From positions 744,001 through 808,000 of the forward strand of contig CM051514.1 of assembly GCA_028015205.1 (NCBI GenBank): a DNA stretch of 64,000 nucleotides. The letters are read 5' to 3'. This document shows positions 1-10,038 of the stretch, one piece after another. Source of the DNA: Mytilisepta virgata. Lineage: Eukaryota; Mollusca; Bivalvia; Mytilida; Mytilidae. Both the position numbers and the translations under genes were made by a program. The notes under the pieces were generated by a model that saw nothing but the letters and a program-made list of their open reading frames with translations, was not told where the DNA came from and searched no databases. Within the stretch, counting starts at the first letter, position 1. Every line of letters begins with the position of its first letter.

Positions 1-138
1 CACATTAAAAATCCGACTTAGCGTGTCGGTGTAGTACAAAGCAGGGATCATATTCATTATCATATCAACATGTTCTCGTCCTGATATGCACCTGGTTGCC
101 ACTGGACGTTAAACAATAATTCATCCATCCATCCATCG
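1..138 (+). mobile_element. tRNA-derived SINE, 3' part (copy 1)
   Basis: This is the 3' body and (ATCC)n tail of the SINE family seen complete at 56549-56883 on the other strand and split at 24775/43308. The body matches those copies through the stretch that ends at the ATCC tail. The 5' tRNA-like head lies outside the window. Confidence 0.75.
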
Positions 139-144
139 TTGGTT

Positions 145-735
145 AAGTCCATTTCTCAGCAACTATAATATCTAGACCCACAGTATTTAGTCTATTGATA
201 GTTCTTAGTGGGTACATGCCAGTCTGACACCTGTCTCTGGACTTTGACCTCAATTTCATGCTTGAGTGACTTGTGTTACATTTTTTAGATTAAGTCAATT
301 TCTCAACAACTGTATTACCTAGGCCCATCATATTTGGTCAGTAGATAGGTCTTAGTGGATACATGCCAGTCTTACACCTGGCAGCTGAACTTGACCTGAA
401 TTTCATGCTTGAGTGACTTAATATACATTTTCATGATTTAGTCTATTCCTCAGCAACTGTACTGCATTTGTAACTAGACCCACATTATTTGGCTGATAGA
501 AGTTCTTAGTATATACCACTTTAACATCTGACAGCTTTCCTTTGACCTCTATTTCATGCTTGATTAACTTGTTTCATGTTTTGGGACAATATCCATTTCT
601 CAGCAACTGCAATACATAGACCAACCATAATTGGTCTATAGATAGTGCTTCATGGGTACATACCAGTCTAAGACCTGTCAGCTCACCTTGGACACTGTTT
701 TAGGCTTGAATGACATGCATGAGATTTTTCAGACA
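145..735. repeat. Degenerate tandem repeat, about 145 bp, 4 copies
   Basis: Four diverged units each begin near a 'cc/ca atttctcagcaact' core (about 152, 296, 440 and 592). Each then holds an 'agtgggtacatgccagtct' core and 'gacct..atttcatgcttgagtgact'. The array lies in the ACLY intron upstream of the first visible exon and has no coding character. Confidence 0.7.
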
Positions 736-1032
736 AATTATCGCTAATTACTATTTCTTTTAATGCAGTTTCCTTTGACTTGCAATGTCGGATATCAGAT
801 AATCATTATTCTGTGTCCATGTTCATACTCAGTGGAGACATGTAGTGTGTCCACTCTTGTTATAATAGAAACAAATTTTGAAACTTTACAAGGAGTGACT
901 TTACAACACAATTCACAAATAGTGTAGTTTTAAAAGATGAATTTATGAGACTTTTTGTCTGAGGGACAGGATCCCACAAGGATAAAACCATCACATCCAA
1001 TTTCATTGCTAGTTATATTTTATACAATATAG

Positions 1033-1176
1033 GGAGATAGGTTTGGTGGTGCATTGGATGCTGCAGCCAAACAATTTAGTGATGCCTATGACAGTAAGCT
1101 GATTCCAATGGAGTTTGTCAATCAGATGAGAAAGGAAGGAAAGCTTATTATGGGGATAGGTCATCGAGTTAAATCT
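1033..1176 (+). CDS. ACLY: ATP-citrate lyase, exon a of the visible 3' end
   Basis: This exon encodes 48 residues, from [13 protein letters not shown] to GIGHRVKS, matching the citrate-synthase-like (citryl-CoA lyase) module of animal ATP-citrate lyase. That cytosolic enzyme converts citrate, CoA and ATP to acetyl-CoA and oxaloacetate. The acceptor is tatag at 1028-1032 and the donor gtaagt at 1177; both flanking introns are phase 0. The His of GIGHRVK corresponds to catalytic His975 of the human enzyme. The residue number comes from family knowledge and agrees with the spacing to the Asp in exon c. Upstream exons are outside the window. Confidence 0.95.
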
Positions 1177-1389
1177 GTAAGTGTTTGCTGTACATTGGAA
1201 GAACAAATTGCTAACAGTCATTAACGAAATGAGGAACCTGCTTTGGTTTAAATACGTTTTATAATATCAAAAAGATGGTAAAAATCATTACATTTACAAC
1301 TGATGGGGATGATTGAAATACAATGTACAGGGGTATATAGCTGATATCAAATTTGAAAAGGACACTAAAATGTATAATATCAACAATAT

Positions 1390-1458
1390 ATTTATAGATA
1401 AATAATCCACAACTTTCTAACAGATCTGCATGCCTTGTATTTATAGATAAATAACCCA
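1390..1458 (+). repeat. Duplicated 3' splice site ahead of ACLY exon b
   Basis: The acceptor and first exon bases (atttatagataaataa..cca) occur twice, at 1390-1409 and 1439-1458, 49 bp apart. Only the second continues into the ACLY reading frame. Use of the first AG (1396-1397) would add 49 nt and shift the frame. Confidence 0.7.
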
Positions 1459-1560
1459 GACAAGAGAGTGGTGATATTGAGAGATTATGCCAAGAAGAAT
1501 TTCCCTGCCACACCTCTCTTGGATTATGCCACTGAAGTAGAGAAAATCACAACATCAAAG
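1447..1560 (+). CDS. ACLY: ATP-citrate lyase, exon b
   Basis: This exon encodes 38 residues, [14 protein letters not shown] through EVEKITTSK, continuing exon a in frame (phase 0 on both sides). The acceptor is tttatag at 1440-1446 and the donor gtaaca at 1561. The stretch is strongly conserved with animal ACLY, including the [10 protein letters not shown] segment. An out-of-frame duplicate of the acceptor lies 49 bp upstream. Confidence 0.95.
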
Positions 1561-1678
1561 GTAACATTTTATTGTAAGACAACATCAATCAACTTTCATC
1601 AAAATATTCTTTGGATTTTTTTACAAGAAACAGTAGCAAGCAAATGACTTTTGTAATTTAATTTTATTTTATATTTTG

Positions 1679-1857
1679 CAGTCAAACCTGCTTTAAAGAG
1701 CACTTCTATATAGCAAATCACTGTCTATAAAGTGCACTGTGAAAAAGTCCCTGTTATGAACACAACTTGTATATTTAACCTCTGTATAAAGGGCACCTGT
1801 TCATAAAGAACAAATTTCCTTCATCCCACGGGTGCCCTTTATACACAGGTTCGACTG
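1679..1857. mobile_element. Short MITE with CAGTC... inverted ends
   Basis: The ends are inverted repeats: CAGTCAAACCTG on the left and CAGGTTCGACTG on the right, followed inward by related 'aaagagcac' and 'gtgcccttt'. A TA follows the right end, but the left flank is TG, so a TA target duplication is only half preserved. The 179-bp body has no ORF. It sits in the ACLY intron after exon b and fits a mariner/pogo-type non-autonomous element. Confidence 0.6.
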
Positions 1858-2181
1858 TATTTTAATCAAATACCAATTGAGCTTCTGTGATATTTAAAAT
1901 CATTATAAAAAGACGGGAAGTGTAGTGTGAAATTTATTTTGTAAGCACTGCATATAGAAAAATGTTTATGCCCTGTCCACAAATGTACATATATACATCC
2001 GGCCTGGTTTTGCAATTTGCATTTAGATTTATTTCTCAGAAACCAATGGTTATACATTGTATATCAAATGATAAATTAAGTTTTTGTGTTTAGGTACATT
2101 TCTCAGGAACCAATTGGGATGTATCAATTATTAAAAATAACAATCCAAAGATACTAATATTAGATATAGTAAATTTATACT

Positions 2182-2228
2182 ATGCTGTATACGACTCATT
2201 TCAAGGAGTTACCTCTCATCAGCAGCAT
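2182..2228 (-). ncRNA. Hammerhead ribozyme-like motif, copy 1
   Basis: On the minus strand, stem I 5' strand ATGCTG is followed by CTGATGA, stem II GAGG/CCTT closed by TAACT, GAA, a short stem III (ATGA, loop GTC, GTAT), A at the predicted cleavage position, then stem I 3' strand CAGCAT. The core bases are intact. Stem III has one mismatch relative to the copy at 53084. Confidence 0.6.
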
Positions 2229-2559
2229 TAAAACCGAAACATTTGGAAGACCAAAAACCAAACTTATATTAAACAAGAAGTACTCAACCAAAAATACTGA
2301 AATAAGAAGCCAAATTTCAGCCCAGGAGATCTACCATGTGGAATACAAGGAATGAACCCTTAGTATTTCTATTATTTTTGAATTTTGCTAAATACTGGTA
2401 ATTTCTGTAACAAATCAATGAATAATCATGTCAGACAAGTCTGACGACTAGGTTGACGAATACCCTTGGGGACCTACGGTCCACCAGCAGAGGCATCATC
2501 CCAGGAGTTTCAAAATAACAATCCAAAAATACTAATATTAGATATAGTAAATTTATACT

Positions 2560-2606
2560 ATGCAATATACGACGCATTTCAAGGAGTTACCTCTCATCAG
2601 CAGCAT
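2560..2606 (-). ncRNA. Hammerhead ribozyme-like motif, copy 2 (stem I decayed)
   Basis: The same core as copy 1 (CTGATGA, stem II GAGG/CCTT, GAA). Stem III is fully paired as ATGC/GTAT, counting one G-U pair. The stem I 3' strand is TTGCAT against ATGCTG, so stem I has a wobble and a mismatch next to the predicted cleavage site. Confidence 0.5.
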
Positions 2607-3522
2607 TAAAACCGAAACATTTGGAAGACCAAAAACCAAACTTATATTAAACAAGAAGTACTCAACCAAAAATACCAAAATAAGAAGCCAAATTTCAGCT
2701 AAGGAGATCTACCATGTGGAATACAAGGAATGAACCCTTAGTATTTTCCTATTCATTCATAGATATAGTACAACAAAAGTCAGCAACAATTTAGTCACTA
2801 TGACCTTTTTCATGCCTGACTTTGGTAAAATGTTTAAATTTATTTTTAAAGAACCTGTGCTATTGTATTTATGATATTTCAAAACTACAACCGTGTTTAA
2901 TAGTACCAACACAACTCAGCAACATTTGAGTCACAATGACCTACATTTTATGCTTTAGTGACACTATTAAACCTTTCCATTTTAGTCTTCCAAAAAAACC
3001 TGTGTTGATATGTATCAATGATATTTTACAACTTCAATCACCTTCTTTAGTTCAATAGATAGGTCTGGGATATTCATCTAATAAAAAGTTTGATCATGTA
3101 TCAATTTCTGTTGAAAAACAAAAGTAGTATGATTTGTTTGAAATAGTTCATTAATTTCAAATCGAATCCACAGTGATATAGGATTTTTCATATTTCCAGA
3201 TTTTTGTACCAAATAATTGGCATCTATGTTAAAATTATTTAGCCATAGTTTGTTACCATTCAGAAAAATCTTTCCACAAAATCAAATCTTTATCAAATTT
3301 TATACCAGGTGAACATGCAGAAACTTTTATTACCAAATAATTAACTAACTGGTTATCTAATGTTACTGGCTTGTATGTATTGATGGGAAGTTTATAAAAA
3401 TCATTTTCCATTATTTATATAATAGTGGTTTTTCTCAGAGTGGAAACTACCTTGCTTTGCAGTTTTTGTGTATGTTATAGTGATGGATTATAGCAACTGT
3501 TGACCAGAAATTTTTTGTCCCC

Positions 3523-3622
3523 CGCCGCAACGCGATGCGGGGGATATGGTAATGCCGGGCGTCCTTCCGTCCGTCCGTGGCGCCGTCCGTCCGTCCGTGT
3601 TTCCGTCCGTCCGTCCGTCCAC
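3523..3622. repeat. CCGT-rich simple repeat
   Basis: GC-rich block containing several runs of the tetranucleotide CCGT (ccgtccgtccgt) preceded by 'cccgccgcaacgcgatgcggggg'-type sequence. It stands out against AT-rich surroundings. Similar CCGT runs occur at 6777, 11445 and 22890, always at the head of longer interspersed repeats. Confidence 0.8.
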
Positions 3623-3624
3623 CT

Positions 3625-4275
3625 TGTAAGCGCTCTAGCAAATTTATTTCTTGACCGATTTGGATAATATTTATACAGTAGCTTTAACTCAATGATACCT
3701 CAAGGGAGTTCGAAGATGAGTCATGTCGAAATATTTTTGTAGGAGTTATGCCCCATAATAACTTAGAAAATTGACAAAATTTTCATGTAAGCGCTCTAGC
3801 AAATTTATTTCTTGACCGATTTGGATAATATTTATACAGTAGCTTTAACTCAATGATACCTCAAGGGAGTTCGAAGGTGAGTCATGTCGAAATATTTTTG
3901 TAGGAGTTATGCCCCTTAATAACTTAGAAAATTGACAAAATTTTCATGTAAGCGCTCTAGCAAATTTATTTCTTGACCGATTTGGATAATATTTATACAG
4001 TAGCTTTAACTCAATGATACCTCAAGGGAGTTCGAAGATGAGTCATGTCGAAATAATTTTGTAGGAGTTATGCCCCTTAATAACTTAGAAAATTGACAAA
4101 ATTTTCATGTAAGCGCTCTAGCAAATTTATTTCTTGACCGATTTGGATAATATTTATACAGTAGCTTTAACTCAATGATACCTCAAGGGAGTTCGAAGAT
4201 GAGTCATGTCGAAATATTTTTGTAGGAGTTATGCCCCTTAATAACTTTGAAAATTGACAAAATGTTCATCTAAGT
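3625..4275. repeat. 161-bp tandem repeat, 4 copies
   Basis: Units start at tgtaagcgctctagc (3625, 3786, 3947, 4109) with periods of 161-162 bp. Copies are nearly identical; they differ, for example, in cataataact versus cttaataact. A diverged partial fifth copy begins near 4264. The array follows the CCGT block directly, so the two probably form one repeat. It lies in the ACLY intron before exon c. Confidence 0.9.
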
Positions 4276-4879
4276 GTTCTAGAAAATTTATATTCTCCTT
4301 GCATTGGAATAATATTTATACACTTGGACCTAAAGGGAGGTTTTCGAAACTTATAAAATTGAAAAATACTGTCTTTAAGAGTTTGTTAGGCAGAATACTT
4401 TTGATCAAAGCATTTCTGTTTATTGAAAAGAAGTAAATGTACATTTGTATAAATTCTCAATACACATGGTAAAATAAGATTTCAACACTATACCCATATT
4501 GTATAAATGTCTTCATACCACTCATTAACTTGTAAAAAACTTTAGCAATAACCACAAATTGTTTGTCCTTCTATTCTCTCTCTTTGAGAAAATTTTGTTA
4601 TGTTTCACTTGTCCAAGGGTTTCTGATGCTCTAGTGGCGGGGGACTTCGGAACGCTGTTCGATTTTTTAGACAGAGAAACATCATAGAATATTTACAGAA
4701 CTGAATAGTGGAGGAAAAATTAGTATGTCAATCTTGTCAAGAAAATTGTTAGTGTTAAATTTGTATATTAAAAACCAGACTTCAACATAATTTGTATAAA
4801 AGAAAATATTACCAAAGAACAGATACATGTATTATTAAATTATAAATGAAAAATACAGTTGATTTGATATGTTTTTCAG

Positions 4880-4962
4880 AAACCGAACTTAATATTGAAT
4901 GTAGATGGTTTTATAGGAGTAGCCTTTGTAGATTTACTGAATAACTGTGGATGTTTTACAAG
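4880..4962 (+). CDS. ACLY: ATP-citrate lyase, exon c
   Basis: This exon encodes [16 protein letters not shown] through CGCFT plus the first two bases of the next Arg codon (phase 2 donor). The acceptor is tttttcag and the donor gtaagg at 4963. The Asp of NVDG corresponds to catalytic Asp1026 of human ACLY; spacing from the His of exon a matches exactly. The 3' end of the exon and its donor are the first unit of a 51-bp tandem array. Reading past the first donor gives AGG TAA, an immediate stop. Confidence 0.95.
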
Positions 4963-5312
4963 GTAAGGCAAGAGTGAACGAAACACAATAAATAACTGTG
5001 GATGTTTTACAAGGTAAGGCAAGAGTGAACAAAACACAATAAATAACTGTGGATGTTTTACAAGGTAAGGCAAGAGTGAACAAAACACAATAAATAACTG
5101 TGGATGTTTTACAAGGTAAGGCAAGAGTGAACAAAACACAATAACTGTGGATGTTTTACAAGGTAAGGCAAGAGTGAACAAAACACAATAAATAAATATA
5201 CAAGGTAAGGCAAGAGTGAACAAAACACAATAAATAACTGTGGATGTTTTACAAGGTAAGGCAAGAGTGAACAAAACACAATAAATAACTGTGGATGTTT
5301 TACAAGGTAAGG
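4941..5312 (+). repeat. 51-bp array repeating the exon c splice donor
   Basis: Eight units carry the last 22 bases of exon c, the donor gtaagg and about 29 intron bases. Donors fall at 4963, 5014, 5065, 5116, 5163, 5205, 5256 and 5307. Most periods are 51 bp; one unit lacks 4 bp and the sixth is shortened. Because 51 is a multiple of three the array is open on the minus strand, but that ORF is an artefact of the period. Confidence 0.93.
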
Positions 5313-5352
5313 TAACACAATAAATAATGAAGAATTATAATTAGACCTTAAT

Positions 5353-5841
5353 GTAAGCCTAAAAGGCCATGTGAGCTATTGCCATCACTTGGCATCTGGT
5401 GTCCGTCGTCCGTCCTTTAAAGATCTTCTCCCCTGAAACCGCTGGGTCAATTTGAACAGAACTTGGCAGCAATGGTCCTTAGTTGGTCCTCTTTCAGAAA
5501 TTTATCCGATGACCGGCCCATCATCCAAGATGGCTGCCAGAGCCGAACATAGTTTAACATAGGACCCTATGGGGAATTTAATTTTAAAGATCTTCTTGTC
5601 TGAAATCACTGGGGCAATTGGAACAAAAGTTAGCAGCAATGCTGCTTAGGTGGTCCTCTTTCAGAATTATATCCAATGACCCCATCTACCATCCAAAAAT
5701 GGCCACCAAAGCCGAACATAATTTAACATAGGACCTAATGGGAAAAATCAGTGAAATACCAGTGAACCAGTTGGCTTGACAGCAATGTTCCAGGCTGCCA
5801 GTCCAGGTGAGCGATACAGGCTCCTGAGAGCCTCTTGTTTA
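5353..5841 (+). repeat. Interspersed family A, copy 1
   Basis: Begins with 'taaaaggccatgtgagctattgccatcac' and ends with 'ggtgagcgatacaggctcctgagagcctcttgttt'. It contains two internal units with 'tggccaccaaagccgaac'-type cores. The same start and end recur at 11396, 13741, 14374, 15699 and 22844. Fixed ends argue for a transposed unit; no ORF is present. Confidence 0.75.
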
Positions 5842-6479
5842 TGTTCTGCTTGACTTACCGTTATGAATAAGTAATACATCTTGAACTTCCAGTGTGTGTA
5901 TCATTTTTTTCCAATTTGAAGACATAGCACTGTTCATGTGCTTAAACTTTTGTCATGTATATGCATGAATTTTGTTTCAAGAGTAAATCCTCCATATCCC
6001 TTCATTTATAGTATATGATTTTTGACTCTTTCATTTCCAGGGTCATATAGTTCTTGTATTATGGTCCCTTGGTAATGATCACACTGCTGAATGTATTATT
6101 GATGCTTATCCTGTACCATTACATTTTCATAGGGATGTAATATTTTACTCCATTAGCTCAACAAGTGACAAGTGAGCTCCATCACATGGAAACCTACATC
6201 TTAACTATCCCAGTAAACTTGAAATTAAAGAGACCACAGTCTGTTTCATATCTGGACTTGTACATAGACGATAATGGGTGATTGAAATCAAACCTTTATG
6301 AAAAATTTGATGATTTTAGGTTTCCAGTTGTGAACTTCACCTTTCTTAGCAGTAATATACCAAAAAGGGTTCTTGAATGATCGCTTTCAGAATTATATCT
6401 GGGTGTCAGTAGCTTCAACTATTTGTTCATTGTTACTAAAAATCTGCCAATAAATATTTTAAATCTGTGAAAAGTCTTT

Positions 6480-6645
6480 CCCAATTGAGACCAAATCAAT
6501 CAATATGGCTGCCACAGCCAAACTTAATTCAACAGAGGACCCTATGGGAAAATTGTTGTCTGAAACCACTGACCTATTTGAAATTGTCAGCAATGGCCCT
6601 TGGATGGTCCTCTTTTAAGAATTAAATCCAATGCCCCAGATCCTA
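6480..6645 (+). repeat. Interspersed family A, internal fragment
   Basis: One internal unit of family A (tggctgccacagcc, ggaccctatggg, tctgaaaccact, atggtcctctttt) without the terminal sequences. Confidence 0.6.
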
Positions 6646-6739
6646 TTGACACAAAATATTACCATACTAAAGTATGACTAAGTTAAATGAAGTTTAGATT
6701 AAAATCTTTGTTAAATTTTTATATGATTTTTATACGCTC

Positions 6740-7765
6740 ATCATAGACAGGAGATATTATGGTATACCAATGTCAGTCCGTCCGTCCATCACCACTTCGT
6801 ACCATAACTCAAAATTACTTCAGTCAATTATCATGAAATCTTAACACAACATTAGGATTGACGGAAGAAAGTTCCCTTTCGATTTTGACGATTTTCAATT
6901 GTATCATGCCAGAGTTGTGGGACTAAGATTGTCCAAATTTAAGCAATTTTTCACATGTTGCACACGAACTCGAGTGCACCGAAATATGCGTTAAAAGTTG
7001 CCAAAATCTTCAAAAACTGGGGATTTTCACAAAATTGTGTTATTTTGGTCATGGCTTATGGCCAGAACGATGTAATAAATATGGATATTTAGTGAATTTT
7101 CAACAAAGTAGGTTTGTTAAAGTTATTGTGACGCCTATATCTTTTTGCTTACTCAGATTTTAACTTTTTGTTCTATTTTAGGCCAAATAGGGGGCTTAAT
7201 GCCCCTTGTCCTTTTAACTAATTATTACAAATGATGGTCTGAGGGTCTGTACACTTTTTAACGATTTTCACTTTTGTCGTTCCAGAGTTATGGGACTTAG
7301 ATTTCGCGCATGAACTCGAGTACGCCTGGACTGATTTTCTTCAAACTTTAACAAATTATTACAAATGATGGTCTAAGGGTCTGTATACTTTTATACTTTT
7401 GTTGTTCGAGAGCTAAGATTGTCCAAATTTAAGCAATTTTTCACATATCGTGCACAACCTCGAGTACGCCTTGACTGATTTTCTTCAAACTTTGACAAAT
7501 TATTACAAATGATGGTCTAAGGGTCTGTGTACTTTTTGATGATTTTCACTTTTGTCATTCCAGAATTATGGGACTTAGATTGTCCAAATATAACCAATTT
7601 TTATATGTCGCGCACTAACTCCACTATGCCTTGACTGATTTTTTTCAAACTTTTACACATTCTTACAAATGGGGGTCTGAGGGTTTGTATACTTTTTGAC
7701 AATTTTCACATTTTTGTTCAAGTGTTATGAGACTTAGATTGTCCAAATATAAGCAATTTTTTATA
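6740..7765. repeat. Degenerate repeat block with about 140-bp units
   Basis: Starts at 'tacgctcatcatagacaggagatattatgg' with a CCGT run. It continues as diverged units sharing 'ctcgagtacgcc..gactgattttcttcaaactt' and 'tattacaaatgatggtct..gggtctgta.actttt' (near 7190, 7330, 7470 and 7620). No coding signal. Confidence 0.65.
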
Positions 7766-8131
7766 AGTATAAAATTTCCTGCTTACACAAAGATGATATT
7801 TAGTTTGTTGTTACAGTGTTATAATTTAGATATGTTAAGCCATTGAAAAAAAGATACTATGACACTTAATTTGCTAAAAAAATCAATATTTTCCTACATA
7901 AGAAGCAGCAGTTTATTGTATCGTCTGATACTTCTTCACAAAACTAGTATCTTTTAAATTCATGCCAACAAGTAGATCATTGGAAAAAAAAATTGTTAAT
8001 TTACATTTTGTTGTATTCTGGATGTCAAAGTAAGGCAATATCATGTTTAACTGTCAACAACAAAAAATTTTGGTGCTTATTTAGTCAGAGATATTTTCAC
8101 CCGTTCAGAAAACAAACAGATAAGCGGAAAG

Positions 8132-9596
8132 GTCAACAGTAACATACCAATCAACAGTGACATACCAATCAATGCCATCGAATCAACAGTGACATACCAA
8201 TCAATTCCATCCAATCAACAGTGACATACCAATCAATTCCATTCAATCAATAGTGACATACCAATCAATTCCATCCAGTCAACAGTGACATAACAATCAG
8301 TGCCTTCGAATCAACAGTGACATACCAATCAATGCCATCCAATCAACAGTGACGTACCAATCAATGCCATCCAATCAACAGTGACATACCAATTAATGCC
8401 ATCCAATCAACAGTGACATACCAATCAATGCCATCCAATCAACAGTGACATACCAATCAATGCCATCCAATCAACAGTGACATACCAATCAATGCCATCC
8501 AATCAACGGTGATATACCAATCAATGCCATCCAATCAACAGTGACATACCAATCAATGCCATCCAATCAACAGTGACATACCAATCAAAGGCCATCCAAT
8601 CAACAGTGACATACCAATCAATGCCACCCAATCAACAGTGACATACCAATTAATTCCATTCAATCAACAGTGACATACCAATCAATTCCATCCAATCAAT
8701 AGTGACATACCAATCAGTCCCATCCAATCAACAGTGACATACCAATCAAAGGCCATCCAATCAACAGTGACATACCAATCAATGCTACCCAATCAACAGT
8801 GACATACCAATCAATTCCATTCAATCAACAGTGACATACCAATCAATGCCATCCAATCAATAGTGACATACCAATCAGTGCCATCCAATTAACAGTGACA
8901 TACCAATTAATTCCATTCAATCAACAGTGACATACCAATCAATTCCATCCAATCAATAGTGACATACCAATCAGTGCCATCCAATCAACAGTGACATACC
9001 AATCAAAGGCCATCCAATCAACAGTGACATACCAATCAATGCCACCCAATCAACAGTGACATACCAATCAATTCCATTCAATCAATAGTGACATACCAAT
9101 CAGTGCCATCCAGTCAACAGTGACATAACAATCAGTGCCTTCGAATCAACAGTGACATACCAATCAATTCCATCCAATCAACAGTGACATACCAATTAAT
9201 GCCATCCAATCAACAGTGACATACCAATTAATACCATCCAATCAACAGTGACATACCAATCAATGTCATCCAATCAACAGTGACATATTAATCAATGCCA
9301 TCCAATCAACAGTGATATACCAATCAATGCCATCCAATCAACAGTGACATTCCAATCAATTCCATCCAATCAACAGTGACATACCAATCAATGCCATCCA
9401 GTCAACAGTGACATACCAATTAATGCCATCCAATCAACAGTGACATACCAATCAATGCCATCCAATCAACAGTGACATACCAATCAATTCCATCCAATCA
9501 ACAGTGACATACCAATTAATGTTATCCAATCAACAGTGACATACCAATCAATTCAATCCAATCAACAGTGACATAACTATCAATGCCATCCAATCA
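8132..9596. repeat. 32-bp minisatellite, about 46 copies
   Basis: The unit is aatcaacagtgacatacc followed by aatcaatgccatcc, so each unit is itself two related halves starting aatcaa. Variants (attcc for tgcc, aaggcc, tagtg) recur in blocks, for example near 8580-8760 and 8730-9010, which indicates segmental duplication within the array. It lies in the ACLY intron between exons c and d. Confidence 0.95.
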
Positions 9597-9747
9597 GTGA
9601 TTGGGAAGTAAAATGGGTTTTATAGATACCAAAACCTCTTCCTTATCTATCTAGCCTGTCCCTCTGGTATTATAAAATCCAATACTGTATGATTACATAC
9701 AAAGTGACTGCCTAGTAGAAATGTTAAAATTGGTTGGAAAGTACATA

Positions 9748-9929
9748 ATTTAGATTATTAACGGGGTCAGAATGTTTTTTAAATAAAAAAATTCAAGTAA
9801 TATGTTTATTTTCATTGACTACAATTCCAACAATTTGATTTAGATTATTAATGGGGTCAAAATGTTTTTTTTTAAATAAAAGAATTCAAATAATATGTTT
9901 ATTTTCATTGACTGCAATTCCAGCAATTT
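9748..9929. repeat. 90-bp direct duplication
   Basis: Two adjacent copies begin 'atttagattattaa.gggg' (9748 and 9838) and share 'aatatgtttattttcattgact' and 'aattcca.caatttt'. It lies just upstream of the ACLY exon d acceptor. Confidence 0.85.
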
Positions 9930-9961
9930 TAAATGAGTATTGAAATATTTCTGTTCTACAG

Positions 9962-10038
9962 AGAAGAAGCCAAAGACTTTGTGGATATTGGTGCGTTAAA
10001 TGGATTATTTGTCTTGGGAAGGAGTATGGGGTTTATAG
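9962..10038 (+). CDS. ACLY: ATP-citrate lyase, exon d
   Basis: This exon completes the split Arg codon and encodes [14 protein letters not shown] through GRSMGFI plus one base of the next Gly (phase 2 in, phase 1 out). The acceptor is ttctacag and the donor gttagt at 10039. The segment matches the near-terminal part of animal ACLY ([22 protein letters not shown]). Confidence 0.95.

Larger units (their letters stand above)
2134..2746 (-). mobile_element. Tandem 378-bp repeat with hammerhead motifs (retrozyme-like)
   Basis: Two head-to-tail units start at aaaataacaatcc (2134 and 2512) with a 378-bp period; the second is cut short at 2746. Read on the minus strand each unit contains a type I hammerhead-like core (2182-2228, 2560-2606). 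A third copy lies in opposite orientation at 52815-53182. Tandem units of a few hundred bp with one hammerhead each are the architecture of metazoan retrozymes, which are non-coding and thought to be mobilised in trans. The repeat and motif are seen directly; the retrozyme assignment is an inference. No ORF is supported. Confidence 0.65.

Noticed and set aside
4876..5318. Minus-strand ORF of 132 codons with repeated [11 protein letters not shown]
   Set aside because: Antisense of the 51-bp splice-donor array; open only because 51 is a multiple of three.
8132..9596. CRISPR-like regular repeat of about 32 bp
   Set aside because: There are no unique spacers; the repeat is continuous, in an animal intron.
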